Shown here: piece by piece, positions 40,720-50,036 of the stretch
Position numbering within the stretch: the stretch's first letter is position 1
Layout: each line of letters opens with the position of its first letter
NCBI RefSeq assembly: GCF_036421915.1
Contig: NZ_JAZGOM010000014.1
Reading direction: 5' to 3' (one strand)
DNA: 64,000 nucleotides
From: Georgenia_A wangjunii
GTDB lineage: Bacteria > Actinomycetota > Actinomycetes > Actinomycetales > Actinomycetaceae
Position numbers and translations under genes: made by a program
The notes under the pieces: generated by a model
Databases searched by the model: none
What the model was told of the DNA's origin: nothing
The model's input: the letters and a program-made list of their open reading frames with translations, nothing else

Positions 40720-41151
40720 GTGTTCCTCGGCACCCACGCGCCGCGCCTGGACGACAAGGGCCGGCTCATCCTGCCGGCGAAGTTTCGCGACCAGCTCGCC
40801 TCCGGGCTCGTGCTCACGCGCGGGCAGGAGCGGTGCCTCTACGTCTTTCCCGTCGCGGAGTTCGAGCACATGCACGACCAGCTCCGCCAGGCGCCGGTGA
40901 CCAGCAGGCAGGCGCGCGACTACCTGCGCGTCTTCCTCTCCGGCGCCGCGGACGAGGTACCCGACAAGCAGGGCCGCATCACGATCCCGACGACCCTGCG
41001 CCAGTACGCCGGGCTCGAGAAGGACCTGGCGGTCATCGGCGCCGGCTCGCGCGTCGAGATCTGGGCGGCGCCCGCCTGGGAGAGCTACCTGGCCGAGTCC
41101 GAGGCGGCGTTCGCCGACACGGCGGAGGAGGTGGTCCCGGGCCTCTTCTGA
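40720..41151 (+). CDS. mraZ: Transcriptional regulator MraZ
   Basis: MraZ is the ring-shaped DNA-binding regulator of the dcw cluster. The 143-residue protein has two SpoVT/AbrB-like repeats with the DxxxR signatures DDKGRLILPAKFR (11-23) and DKQGRITIPTTLR. The start GTG at 40720 reproduces the family N-terminus FLGTHAPRLDDKGR and follows AAGGGGG by 8 bases; a GTG at 40675 would add 15 residues but lies before the likely transcription start. Confidence 0.96.
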   Translation: MFLGTHAPRLDDKGRLILPAKFRDQLASGLVLTRGQERCLYVFPVAEFEHMHDQLRQAPVTSRQARDYLRVFLSGAADEVPDKQGRITIPTTLRQYAGLEKDLAVIGAGSRVEIWAAPAWESYLAESEAAFADTAEEVVPGLF

Positions 41152-41280
41152 CCAGCACCCGCACCACCCACCGCACCACGCACCACCCGTAACGGACACC
41201 CGGTCCCGACCCCGCACGGCGAGGTCTCTCACCGCGACTCTGACGCACTTCCCCGGCGCCAGAGCAGGCGGAGAGAGTCC

Positions 41281-41308
41281 TGGTCGGGCGGTGGAGGGCC
41301 CCCGACCA
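41281..41308 (+). other. Hairpin in the mraZ-rsmH gap
   Basis: TGGTCGGG and CCCGACCA form a perfect 8-bp stem with a 12-base loop, ending 6 bases before the rsmH ribosome binding site (GAAAGGGG). It could tune rsmH translation. The gap 41152-41328 also has an A/C-rich CACCACC repeat. Confidence 0.4.
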
Positions 41309-41328
41309 CCTTCGAAAGGGGTGAGCAC

Positions 41329-42339
41329 ATGAGCGAGTCCCGTCCCACGCACGAGCGCCACGTCCCTGTGCTCGCCGAGCGCTGCCTCGAGCTGCTCGCC
41401 CCCGCGCTCACCGAGCCGGGGGCGGTGCTCGTCGACGCCACCCTCGGGATGGGCGGGCACTCCGAGCTCGTGCTGGCACGGTTCCCCGCGGCGCGGGTCA
41501 TCGGCATCGACCGCGACCCGCAGGCCCTGACGCTCGCCTCGGCCCGGCTCGCGCCGTTCGGCCCGCGGTTCACGCCCGTCCACGCCGTGTACGACGCCAT
41601 CGACGACGTCGTCGCCGCCCACGCCGGCGGGGTGGTCCAGGGGGTCCTCATGGACCTCGGCGTCTCCTCGCTCCAGCTCGACGAGACGGAGCGCGGCTTC
41701 GCCTACTCCCAGGACGCGCCCCTCGACATGCGGATGGACCCGACGACGGGGGAGTCCGCCGCCGACCTCCTCGCCGGCGCCCCCGAGTCCGAGCTGCGGC
41801 GCATCCTCCACGTCTACGGCGAGGAGCGCTTCGCGGGCCGGGTCGCGGCCGCCATCGTCCGGCGCCGCGCCGAGGCGCCCCTCCTGCGCACCGGCGAGCT
41901 CGCCGAGCTCGTCCGCGACGCCATCCCCGCCGCCACCCGCCGGACTGGCGGGCACCCCGCCAAGCGGACGTTCCAGGCCCTGCGGATCGCCGTCAACGAC
42001 GAGCTCGGCGCCCTCGAGACGGCGCTCCCGCGGGCGGTCGAGGCGCTCGCCGTGGGCGGGCGGCTCGTCGTCCTCGCCTACCACTCGCTCGAGGACCGGG
42101 CCGTCAAGACCGTCCTCGCGCGGGGGGCGACGTCCTCCGCCCCGCCGGACATGCCCGTCGAACCTCCCTCGCACCGGCCCTACCTGCGCCTCCTCACCCG
42201 GGGCGCCGAGGAGGCCGACGCCGACGAGCGGGAGCGCAACCCGCGGGCGACGTCCGTCCGCCTGCGCGCCGCCGAGCGGCTTCGCCCCACCCCTGACCAC
42301 CTCAAGGCCACGACCCACCGTCGAAGGAGAGCCGCATGA
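41329..42339 (+). CDS. rsmH: 16S rRNA (cytosine(1402)-N(4))-methyltransferase
   Basis: RsmH (MraW) N4-methylates C1402 in the ribosomal decoding centre. The 336-residue protein has the SAM motif VDATLGMGGHSE (about 37-48), IGIDRDPQAL, the conserved LMDLGVSSLQLDETERGFAYSQDAPLDMRMD block and the C-terminal RLVVLAYHSLEDRAVK. GAAAGGGG lies about 8 bases before the ATG at 41329. Its stop overlaps the ftsL start by 4 bases. Confidence 0.97.
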   Translation: MSESRPTHERHVPVLAERCLELLAPALTEPGAVLVDATLGMGGHSELVLARFPAARVIGIDRDPQALTLASARLAPFGPRFTPVHAVYDAIDDVVAAHAGGVVQGVLMDLGVSSLQLDETERGFAYSQDAPLDMRMDPTTGESAADLLAGAPESELRRILHVYGEERFAGRVAAAIVRRRAEAPLLRTGELAELVRDAIPAATRRTGGHPAKRTFQALRIAVNDELGALETALPRAVEALAVGGRLVVLAYHSLEDRAVKTVLARGATSSAPPDMPVEPPSHRPYLRLLTRGAEEADADERERNPRATSVRLRAAERLRPTPDHLKATTHRRRRAA

Positions 42340-42731
42340 GTGCGTTGCCGGCCCGCGCAGCGAGCACCGAGACGTGGCGCACGTGGCAGCCGAGGCTGCG
42401 CGTCGTGCGCAACCCCGCCCCGGCGCGCTCGCTCATGCCGTACTTCCTCCTGTGCGCGGCGATCCTCCTCGGCTCGCTCGTGGGCGCCCTGCTGCTCAAC
42501 ACCCAGATGGCCGTCGGCGCCTACGAGCTCCACGACTCCCAGCGCGAGCTCAACCGCCTCGTCGAGACGGAGGCGTCGCTGCGCCAGCAGGTGGAGGTGG
42601 CGGGCTCGCCGGCCACGCTGCAGCGCTCCGCCGAGGAGCTCGGCATGGTGCCCGCCGACTCGATCGGGTTCATCCGCCTCGCCGACGGCTCCGTCCTCGG
42701 TGACCCGGTCCCGGCCGGGGCCGCCGAGTGA
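42336..42731 (+). CDS. ftsL: Cell division protein FtsL-like
   Basis: The 131-residue bitopic protein has a basic cytoplasmic part, one membrane segment (about 35-55) and a periplasmic coiled coil (about 60-110, HDSQRELNRLVETEASLRQQ). Sequence identity in this family is low; identification rests on topology and position between rsmH and ftsI. FtsL with FtsB-like protein and FtsQ activates FtsWI. ATGA overlaps tie it to rsmH and ftsI. Confidence 0.88.
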   Translation: MSALPARAASTETWRTWQPRLRVVRNPAPARSLMPYFLLCAAILLGSLVGALLLNTQMAVGAYELHDSQRELNRLVETEASLRQQVEVAGSPATLQRSAEELGMVPADSIGFIRLADGSVLGDPVPAGAAE

Positions 42732-44482
42732 CCGCCGGTGCGGGCCTCGCCCGCCGCCAGAACCTCGTCCTCGTCGCCGTCCTCGCGGTCATGATGGTGT
42801 TCGGCGGGCGGCTCGTCTACGTCCAGGCGGTCGAGGGGCCCCAGCTGGCCGAGGAGGCGCTCGACAAGCGGCTGTCGTACTCGACCCTGCAGGCCCCGCG
42901 CGGCGACATCCTCGACGCGAACGGCGAGATCCTCGCCACCTCGGTCCAGCGGTACAACGTCGGCGTCAACCAGCGGATGATCCGCGACTTCACCACCGAG
43001 GTCGACGGCGAGCAGAAGACCGGGGCCGTGGCCGCCGCAGCGCTCCTCGCCCCGCTCCTCGGCCGCGACGCCGCTGAGCTGGGCGCGCAGATGGTGGGCG
43101 ACTCCACGTTCGTCTACCTCGCGAAGGGCCTCACGCCGGACCAGTGGCGGGAGGTCAGGGCGCTCGGGATCCCGGGGATCGAGCCCGAGGCGACGACCGA
43201 GCGGATCTACCCCAACGGCAACACCGCGGGGAACGTCGTCGGCTTCGTCGGGCGGGACGGTGAGGGTCTCGCGGGGCTCGAGCTCGCGTTCGAGGACGAG
43301 CTCGAGGGCGTCGAGGGCAGCAGCGTCGTCGAGATCGGCCTGCACGGTCAGCGCATCCCCGCCGGCCAGCGCTCGATGACGCCGAGCCAGGCCGGGCAGA
43401 CGATCCACACGACGATCGACCGCGACATCCAGTTCCGGGCCCAGCAGGTCATCGACGAGTCCACGGCGACGTACGGCGCCGCCTGGGGTGCCGTCGTCGT
43501 CCAGGAGATCGCGACCGGGCGGATCATCGCCCTCGCCGACTCCGGCGCCGTCGACCCGAACAACTACCAGGCCACCGCACCGGAGGCGCGCGGCTCACGC
43601 GCCGTGCAGGCCGCCTACGAGCCCGGCTCGACGGGGAAGGTCCCGACCTTCGCGAGCGCGCTCGAGACCGGGGTCGTCGAGCCGACGACGGTCTTCACCA
43701 CCCCGGACCGGTTCACGACGCCGTCGGGCCAGACCTTCTCCGACGCGGACCCGCACGCGACCGAGGACATGACGGTCGCGGGCATCCTCGCGACGTCCTC
43801 GAACACCGGCACGGTGCAGATCGGCGACCTCATGAGCGACGAGGAGCGGTACGACTACCTCCGTGCGTTCGGCTTCGGCCAGGCGACGGGGATCGGCCTG
43901 CCGGGGGAGACGGCCGGCATCCTCGCCCCGCCGGAGAGCTGGGACGGGCGCCAGCGCTACACGACGATGTTCGGCCAGGGCATGGCGGTCAACCTCATCC
44001 AGAACACGGCCGTCGCGGCGACGATCGGCAACGCGGGGGTCCGCCTCACCCCGCGGCTCGTCGACGGCTTCACCGACGCCGAGGGCCAGTTCGTCCCGAG
44101 CACCGCCGAGGAGGGCACGCAGGTCGTCAGCCCCGAGACGGCGGCCGAGATGCTCACGATGATGGAGGGCGTCGTCGCGCGCGAGGGCACCGGCATCCTC
44201 GGCGCCGTCGACGGGTACCGCGCCGCGGGCAAGACGGGCACCGCCCAGGTGCCGGACGCCAACGGCAACCTCAACCAGACGGTCGTCAACTTCATCGGCG
44301 TCGCGCCCGCGGACTCCCCGCGCATCGCCGTCGGAGTGGTCCTCTACCACCCGAGCAACCAGCGGCCCTCCTCGATCATCGCGGCGCCGGTCTTCAAGGA
44401 CGTGGCCGCGTTCGCGCTGCGCCACCTCGGCGTCCCGCCGTCGGGTACCGAGCCCGAGCTCTACCCGCTGCGGGCGGAATGA
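42728..44482 (+). CDS. ftsI: Septal penicillin-binding protein, class B transpeptidase
   Basis: FtsI (PBP3/PbpB) cross-links septal peptidoglycan. The 584-residue protein has one N-terminal membrane segment (about 12-32), a dimerisation/pedestal domain (about 45-230) and a transpeptidase domain. The active-site motifs are S301-TGK (EPGSTGK), SSN (ATSSNTG) and KTG (AAGKTGTAQ). No C-terminal PASTA domains are present. GTG 42728 overlaps the ftsL stop, and the stop overlaps murE. Confidence 0.96.
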   Translation: MTAGAGLARRQNLVLVAVLAVMMVFGGRLVYVQAVEGPQLAEEALDKRLSYSTLQAPRGDILDANGEILATSVQRYNVGVNQRMIRDFTTEVDGEQKTGAVAAAALLAPLLGRDAAELGAQMVGDSTFVYLAKGLTPDQWREVRALGIPGIEPEATTERIYPNGNTAGNVVGFVGRDGEGLAGLELAFEDELEGVEGSSVVEIGLHGQRIPAGQRSMTPSQAGQTIHTTIDRDIQFRAQQVIDESTATYGAAWGAVVVQEIATGRIIALADSGAVDPNNYQATAPEARGSRAVQAAYEPGSTGKVPTFASALETGVVEPTTVFTTPDRFTTPSGQTFSDADPHATEDMTVAGILATSSNTGTVQIGDLMSDEERYDYLRAFGFGQATGIGLPGETAGILAPPESWDGRQRYTTMFGQGMAVNLIQNTAVAATIGNAGVRLTPRLVDGFTDAEGQFVPSTAEEGTQVVSPETAAEMLTMMEGVVAREGTGILGAVDGYRAAGKTGTAQVPDANGNLNQTVVNFIGVAPADSPRIAVGVVLYHPSNQRPSSIIAAPVFKDVAAFALRHLGVPPSGTEPELYPLRAE

Positions 44483-46077
44483 GTGCCGGGCCGATAGGTT
44501 GTCGAGACGTGACTGACGACGACCTGCGGCCGGCCCGGATCGAGCCCACCGACCTGGGCGATCTCGCCCGCCGCTTCCACCTCACCCCGGCCGCCGGTGG
44601 CGCCGACCCCGCGGGAGTCCGCGTCATCGGGGCGAGCGTGGCGAGCTCCGACACCGCCCCCGGTGAGATCTTCATCGCCGTGCCCGGCGCCCGCGCGCAC
44701 GGCGCGGCCTACGCGTCCCAGGCCCTCGCCGCCGGGGCCGTCGCCGTCGTCACGGACGCCGACGGCGCCGCCACGTGCGCCGCGACCTGCGCCGAGCGCG
44801 GCGTCCCGGTGCTCCTCACCACGGACCCCCGCGCGCTCGCCGGTCCCCTGAGCGCCGAGGTCTACGGCCACCCCGCCGAGCGCATGCGCGTGCGCATGGT
44901 GACGGGGACGAACGGCAAGACGACGACGTCGTACTTCCTCGACGCCATCGCGCGCCACCACGAGGGCACGAGCGCCGTGCTCGGCACCGTCGAGCTCCGG
45001 GTGGGGACTCGGACCGTCCCGAGCCCGCGCACGACCGTCGAGGCGCCGGTGCTCCACCGGCTGCTCGCCCTCGCCGTCGAGGAGGGCGTGGCGGCCGTCA
45101 GCCTCGAGGCCTCCTCCCACGCCCTCGCCCTCCACCGGGTCGACGGGATCGTCGCCGACGTCGCGGGGTTCACCAACCTCCAGCGCGACCACCTCGACTT
45201 CCACGGCACGATGGAGGCCTACCTCGCGGACAAAGCGGTCCTCTTCACCCCCGAGCACGCCCGCCACGCCGTCGTCTGCGTCGACGACGAGTGGGGTGCG
45301 CGGCTCGCGGTGAGCACGCCGCTGCCCGTCGACCGCGTGCGCGCCTACGACGGCGACGCCGAGGCGGACTGGACCGTCCACGACGCCCACATCGGCCTCG
45401 ACGGCGTCGCCTCGACGTTCACCCTGCGCGGGCCGGACGGGGAGGAGGCCCTCGCCTCGTGCCCGCTGCCCGGGCGGGTCAACGTCCAGAACGCCGCCCT
45501 CGCGATCGTCATGGGCGTGCGCTCCGGCGTCCCGCTCGAGGTGGCGGTCGTGGCGGTCGCCGGCGCGCACGAGATCCCGGGCCGCATGCAGCGGGTGGGG
45601 CAGCGCGGCGGCGGGCGCCCGCTCGCCATCGTCGACTTCGCGCACACGCCGGAGGCGCTCGACCTCGCGCTGCGGGCCGTGCGCCCCATCACCCCCGGCC
45701 GGCTCATCGCCGTGTTCGGGTCCGACGGCGACCGCGACCAGGGCAAGCGGCCCATGCTCGGGGCCGTCGGCGCGCGGCTCGCCGACGTGCTCGTCATCAC
45801 CGACGAGAACCCGCGCTCGGAGGACCCGGCGACTGTTCGGCGCGCCGTCCTCGACGGCGTGCGCGAGGTCCGTGGCGACGCGATGCCCGACGTGGAGGAG
45901 GCGCAGACCCGCGCCGCAGCGATCGAGCGCGCCGTCGGGCTCGCGCGCGAGGAGGACACGATCATCATCACGGGCAAGGGCCACGAGCCGCACCAGGAGA
46001 TCGCCGGGGTGTTCCACCCCTACAACGACGTGCCCGTGCTGCGGGACGCGCTCGAGCGCCGCTGGGGTGCGCTGTGA
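44479..46077 (+). CDS. murE: UDP-MurNAc-tripeptide ligase MurE
   Basis: MurE adds the third amino acid to UDP-MurNAc-L-Ala-D-Glu. The 532-residue protein has the ATP loop TGTNGKTTT (142-150), the carbamylated-Lys region YLADKAVLF and the C-terminal ligase domain. The substrate motif, DNPR in meso-DAP enzymes and DNPA-like in Lys enzymes, reads D442-E443-N444-P445-R446, that is ENPR. The Arg argues for DAP or a related dibasic residue, but the Asp-to-Glu change is unusual and some Micrococcales use Lys or Orn. ATG 44479 overlaps the ftsI stop; a GTG at 44510 is an alternative start. Confidence 0.94.
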   Translation: MSAGPIGCRDVTDDDLRPARIEPTDLGDLARRFHLTPAAGGADPAGVRVIGASVASSDTAPGEIFIAVPGARAHGAAYASQALAAGAVAVVTDADGAATCAATCAERGVPVLLTTDPRALAGPLSAEVYGHPAERMRVRMVTGTNGKTTTSYFLDAIARHHEGTSAVLGTVELRVGTRTVPSPRTTVEAPVLHRLLALAVEEGVAAVSLEASSHALALHRVDGIVADVAGFTNLQRDHLDFHGTMEAYLADKAVLFTPEHARHAVVCVDDEWGARLAVSTPLPVDRVRAYDGDAEADWTVHDAHIGLDGVASTFTLRGPDGEEALASCPLPGRVNVQNAALAIVMGVRSGVPLEVAVVAVAGAHEIPGRMQRVGQRGGGRPLAIVDFAHTPEALDLALRAVRPITPGRLIAVFGSDGDRDQGKRPMLGAVGARLADVLVITDENPRSEDPATVRRAVLDGVREVRGDAMPDVEEAQTRAAAIERAVGLAREEDTIIITGKGHEPHQEIAGVFHPYNDVPVLRDALERRWGAL

Positions 46078-47498
46078 TCGCCCTGCGGGCGGCGGACGTC
46101 GCCGCCGCCGTCGGCGGCGATCTCGTCGGTGCCCCCGGGGACCTCCTCGTCGACGGCACCGTCGTCACGGACTCGCGCCTCGCCCGGGAGGGCTCGCTCT
46201 TCGTCGCCGTCGCCGGGGAGCGCACCGACGGGCACGCGCACGCCGGGGCCGCCCACGCCGCCGGGGCCGTCCTCACGATCGCCGAGCGCGCGCTCGACGT
46301 CCCGCACGTCCGTGTCGCCGACTCCGTCGTCGCCCTCGGCGAGCTCGCGCGCATCGTCCTCGAACGGCTCCACGCCGCCGGGACGCTGCGCGTCGTCGGG
46401 CTCACCGGCTCGGTGGGCAAGACGACGACGAAGGACCTCCTCGGCCAGGTGCTCGGCGCCGCCGGGCCCACGGTCGCCCCGCGCGAGTCGTTCAACAACG
46501 AGATCGGCCTGCCGCTCACCGTCCTCACGGCAACCGCCGAGACGCGCTTCCTCGTCCTCGAGATGGGGGCGAGCGGCCCCGGGCACATCGACTACCTCAC
46601 GCGCATCGCGCCGCTCGACGTCGCCGTCGTCCTCGTCGTCGGGCACGCCCACATGGGCGGCTTCGGCTCGATCGAGGGTGTCGCCCGCGCCAAGGCGGAG
46701 ATCGTCGCCGGGCTCCGTCCCGACGGCGTCGCCGTGCTCAACGCCGACGACGCGCGCGTGGCCGCCATGGCTGCCGGCGCCCCGGGGCACGTCCTCACCT
46801 TCGGGCGCGGCGAGGGCGCCCAGGTCCGCGCCACCGGCGTCGCCTGCGACCCCGACGGGCGCGCCTCGTTCGACCTCGAGACCGACGCCGCGGGCGTCCG
46901 GTCCTCCCACCGGGTGCACCTGCGCCTCGTCGGCGAGCACCAGGTCCACAACGCGCTCGCCTCCGCGGCCGCGTGCCTCGCGCTCGGCCTCGACGCCGGT
47001 GCGGTGGCCGCCGCGCTCGCCCATGCCGGCGCCGTCAGCGCGCACCGCATGGCCGTGACCGAGCGCGCCGACGGCGTGCGGGTCATCGACGACTCCTACA
47101 ACGCGAACCCGGACTCGATGGCCGCCGCCCTGCGCACGCTCGCCGCGATGCCGGCCGGGCGTCGCGTCGCCGTCCTCGGCGACATGCTCGAGCTCGGTGA
47201 CTCGGCCGCCGCCGACCACGCCGCCGTCGGCGCCCTCGCGGCGCGTCTGGGGACCGACCGGCTCATCGCCGTCGGCGCCCACGGCGAGGACGTGCGGGTG
47301 GGTGCGGCCGCGGCCGGGCGCGGCGAGGGGCCCGCCCCGGAGGTCGCCGTCGTGGCGGACGTCGCCGAGGCCGAGGCGCTCCTCGGTGCCGAGCTGCGCG
47401 CGGGTGACGTCGTCCTGCTCAAGGGCTCCAACGGGTCGGGGCTGTGGCGCCTGGCCGACCGGCTCCTCCCCGGCGCGGGGGAGGCGACGACCCCGTGA
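46074..47498 (+). CDS. murF: UDP-MurNAc-tripeptide--D-Ala-D-Ala ligase
   Basis: MurF adds D-Ala-D-Ala, finishing the UDP-MurNAc-pentapeptide. The 474-residue protein has the ATP loop TGSVGKTTT (111-119), SFNNEIGLPLTVL, MGASGPGHIDYL and the C-terminal IDDSYNANPDSM typical of MurF. GTG 46074 overlaps the murE stop by 4 bases and its stop overlaps the mraY GTG. No ddl gene is in the cluster, so D-Ala-D-Ala is supplied from elsewhere. Confidence 0.97.
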   Translation: MIALRAADVAAAVGGDLVGAPGDLLVDGTVVTDSRLAREGSLFVAVAGERTDGHAHAGAAHAAGAVLTIAERALDVPHVRVADSVVALGELARIVLERLHAAGTLRVVGLTGSVGKTTTKDLLGQVLGAAGPTVAPRESFNNEIGLPLTVLTATAETRFLVLEMGASGPGHIDYLTRIAPLDVAVVLVVGHAHMGGFGSIEGVARAKAEIVAGLRPDGVAVLNADDARVAAMAAGAPGHVLTFGRGEGAQVRATGVACDPDGRASFDLETDAAGVRSSHRVHLRLVGEHQVHNALASAAACLALGLDAGAVAAALAHAGAVSAHRMAVTERADGVRVIDDSYNANPDSMAAALRTLAAMPAGRRVAVLGDMLELGDSAAADHAAVGALAARLGTDRLIAVGAHGEDVRVGAAAAGRGEGPAPEVAVVADVAEAEALLGAELRAGDVVLLKGSNGSGLWRLADRLLPGAGEATTP

Positions 47499-48583
47499 TC
47501 ACCGTCCTCATCTCCGGCGCGGTCGCCCTGCTCCTCTCCCTCCTCGGCACCCCGCTGTTCATCCGCTTCCTCGTCAAGCGCAACTACGGGCAGTTCATCC
47601 GCCAGGACGGGCCGACGGCGCACTACACCAAGCGCGGGACCCCGACGATGGGCGGCGTCGTCATCATCGTCGCCACGCTGCTCGGCTACGCCGTCGCCAA
47701 CATCTCCGCGGGGCGGCTGCCGAACGCCTCGGGCCTCCTCCTGCTCTTCCTCATGGTCGGGCTCGGGGTCATCGGGTTCCTCGACGACTACATCAAGATC
47801 AGCCGGCAACGGTCCCTCGGGCTGCGCGCCCGGTGGAAGATCATCGGCCAGGCCGGGGTGGGCATCGCGTTCTCCGTGCTCGTCCTGCAGTTCCCCAACG
47901 AGAACTACCGCACGCCCGCCTCGACGCGCATCTCGTTCGTCCGGGACACCGGGCTCGACCTCGCCTTCGCCGGCGTCATCGCCGGCGTCGTCCTCTTCGT
48001 CATCTGGTCGAACTTCCTCATCACGGCGTGGTCGAACGCCGTCAACCTCACCGACGGCCTCGACGGCCTCGCGACAGGTGCCTCGGCCATGGTCTTCGCG
48101 GCCTACACCGTCATCGCGATGTGGCAGTCGAACCAGAACTGCCAGTACCTCGTCGACCCGACGGCCGCGTGCTACGAGGTGCGCGACCCGCGCGACCTCT
48201 CGCTCATCGCCGCCGCCCTCGTCGGCGCCTGCTTCGGCTTCCTGTGGTGGAACGCCTCCCCGGCGCAGATCTTCATGGGCGACACGGGCTCCCTCGCCCT
48301 CGGCGGGGCGCTCGCCGGCTTCTCGATCCTCACCCGCACCGAGGTCCTCACGGCGATCATCGGCGGCCTCTTCGTCCTCATCGTCATGTCCGACGTCATC
48401 CAGATCGGGTTCTTCAAGATGACGGGGAGACGGGTGTTCCGGATGGCGCCGCTCCACCACCACTTCGAGCTCAAGGGCTGGGGAGAGGTGACGATCGTCA
48501 TCCGCTTCTGGCTCATCGCCGGGCTGTGCGTGGCCGTGGGCCTCGGCATCTTCTACGCCGAGTGGGTGGCGGCCGGTGGCTGA
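47495..48583 (+). CDS. mraY: Phospho-N-acetylmuramoyl-pentapeptide transferase
   Basis: MraY moves phospho-MurNAc-pentapeptide onto undecaprenyl phosphate, making lipid I. The 362-residue polytopic protein (about ten membrane segments) shows the signature loops YTKRGTPTMGG, FLDDYIKI, NAVNLTDGLDGLA and the His-rich HHHFELKGW. GTG 47495 is chosen for its overlap with murF; an upstream in-frame start would run into murF. It overlaps murD by 8 bases. Confidence 0.97.
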   Translation: MITVLISGAVALLLSLLGTPLFIRFLVKRNYGQFIRQDGPTAHYTKRGTPTMGGVVIIVATLLGYAVANISAGRLPNASGLLLLFLMVGLGVIGFLDDYIKISRQRSLGLRARWKIIGQAGVGIAFSVLVLQFPNENYRTPASTRISFVRDTGLDLAFAGVIAGVVLFVIWSNFLITAWSNAVNLTDGLDGLATGASAMVFAAYTVIAMWQSNQNCQYLVDPTAACYEVRDPRDLSLIAAALVGACFGFLWWNASPAQIFMGDTGSLALGGALAGFSILTRTEVLTAIIGGLFVLIVMSDVIQIGFFKMTGRRVFRMAPLHHHFELKGWGEVTIVIRFWLIAGLCVAVGLGIFYAEWVAAGG

Positions 48584-50036
48584 GGAGCTCGCGGGCGCCC
48601 GCGTCGTCGTCGTCGGCCTCGGGACGTCGGGCCGGGCCGCGCTCGACGTCCTCGCGACGACGCGCGCCCGCCCGGTCGGGATCGACGCCGCCGAGGCCGC
48701 CGTCGAGGCCGCGCGCGCGAGCGGCGAGGTCCCGGCCGGGGTCGAGCTGCGCGCGAGCGGCGGGCCCGAGGGCCTCGCGCGGGACGTCCTCGCGGCCGAG
48801 CCGGACGTCGTCGTCGTCTCACCCGGCGTCCCCGCGACGTCCCCGCTCCTGCGCGCCGCCACCGCGGCGGGCCTCGAGCTGTGGAGCGAGGTCGAGCTGG
48901 CGTGGCGCCTCCAGGTCGCCGCGGGCGCAACCACCCCGTGGCTGACCCTCACCGGCACGAACGGCAAGACGACGACGGTCGGCATGCTCGCCTCCATGCT
49001 CACGGCGGCGGGGGAGCGGGCACCCGCGGTCGGCAACGTCGGCACGCCGATCGTGCGCGCCGTCGCCGAGGGCGCCGCGGACGTCCTCGCCGTCGAGCTG
49101 TCGAGCTTCCAGCTCCACCTCACGCACACCGTCGCGCCCGAGGCGAGCGCGTGCCTCAACGTCGCCCCCGACCACATCGACTGGCACGGCTCGTACGAGG
49201 CGTACGTCGCGGACAAGGCCCGCGTCTACGCCCGCACGCGCCGGGCGTGCGTCTACAACGTCGCCGACCCCCAGACCCGGCGCATGGTCGAGGACGCCGA
49301 CGTGGCCGAGGGCGCGCGGGCGATCGGCACGACCCTCGAGGTGCCGGGCGTCGGAGAGCTCGGCGTCGTCGAGGGCGTCCTGTGCGACCGGGCGTTCGGC
49401 CCGCGCCGCCAGACCCACGCCGAGGCCCTCGGCGACCTCACCGACCTCGCCCACCTCGCCCCCGCCGGGTCCCCCGTGCCCGCCCACGTCGCGGCCGACG
49501 CGCTCGCCGCGGCGGCGCTCGCGCGCGCCCACGGGCTGAGCCCGGCCCACGTGCGCGACGGGCTGCGCGCCTACACCGCCGGTGCCCACCGGATCGAGCT
49601 CGTCGCCACCCGCGGCGGCGTCAGCTGGGTCGACGACTCCAAGGCCACGAACGCCCACGCCGCCGCGGCGAGCCTCGCCGCGCAGGAGACCGGGCGCGTC
49701 GTCTGGATCGCGGGCGGGCTCGCCAAGGGCGCCCGCTTCGACGAGCTCGTCGCCTCCGTCCGCGACCGGCTCCACGCCGTCGTCCTCATCGGCCTCGACC
49801 GGGAGCCGTTGCGCGACGCGCTGGCACGACACGCGGGCGAGGTCCCGCTCGTCGAGGTCGACGCTGGTGAGACTGGGGACGTGATGTCACGCGCCGTGGC
49901 CCACGCCGCCCGTCTCGCCCGCCCGGGGGACACGGTGCTGCTCGCCCCGGCGTGCGCATCGATGGACCAGTTCGCCGGCTACGGCGAGCGGGGGGCGGCG
50001 TTCGCGCGCGCGGTGCGCGAGTTGGGGGTCTCATGA
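48576..50036 (+). CDS. murD: UDP-MurNAc-L-alanine--D-glutamate ligase
   Basis: MurD adds D-Glu to UDP-MurNAc-L-Ala. The 486-residue protein has a Rossmann-like N-domain (VVVGLGTSGRAAL), the ATP loop GTNGKTTT (127-134), VELSSFQL and DHIDWHGSYEAYVADKARVY, and the C-domain SWVDDSKATNAHA and IAGGLAKG. GTG 48576 overlaps mraY by 8 bases; the stop overlaps ftsW by 4. Confidence 0.97.
   Translation: MAEELAGARVVVVGLGTSGRAALDVLATTRARPVGIDAAEAAVEAARASGEVPAGVELRASGGPEGLARDVLAAEPDVVVVSPGVPATSPLLRAATAAGLELWSEVELAWRLQVAAGATTPWLTLTGTNGKTTTVGMLASMLTAAGERAPAVGNVGTPIVRAVAEGAADVLAVELSSFQLHLTHTVAPEASACLNVAPDHIDWHGSYEAYVADKARVYARTRRACVYNVADPQTRRMVEDADVAEGARAIGTTLEVPGVGELGVVEGVLCDRAFGPRRQTHAEALGDLTDLAHLAPAGSPVPAHVAADALAAAALARAHGLSPAHVRDGLRAYTAGAHRIELVATRGGVSWVDDSKATNAHAAAASLAAQETGRVVWIAGGLAKGARFDELVASVRDRLHAVVLIGLDREPLRDALARHAGEVPLVEVDAGETGDVMSRAVAHAARLARPGDTVLLAPACASMDQFAGYGERGAAFARAVRELGVS

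Noticed and set aside
41161..41190. CACCACC repeats after mraZ as a possible CRISPR-like or iteron array
   Set aside because: Short, irregular A/C-rich run without spacers of constant size; treated as low complexity.
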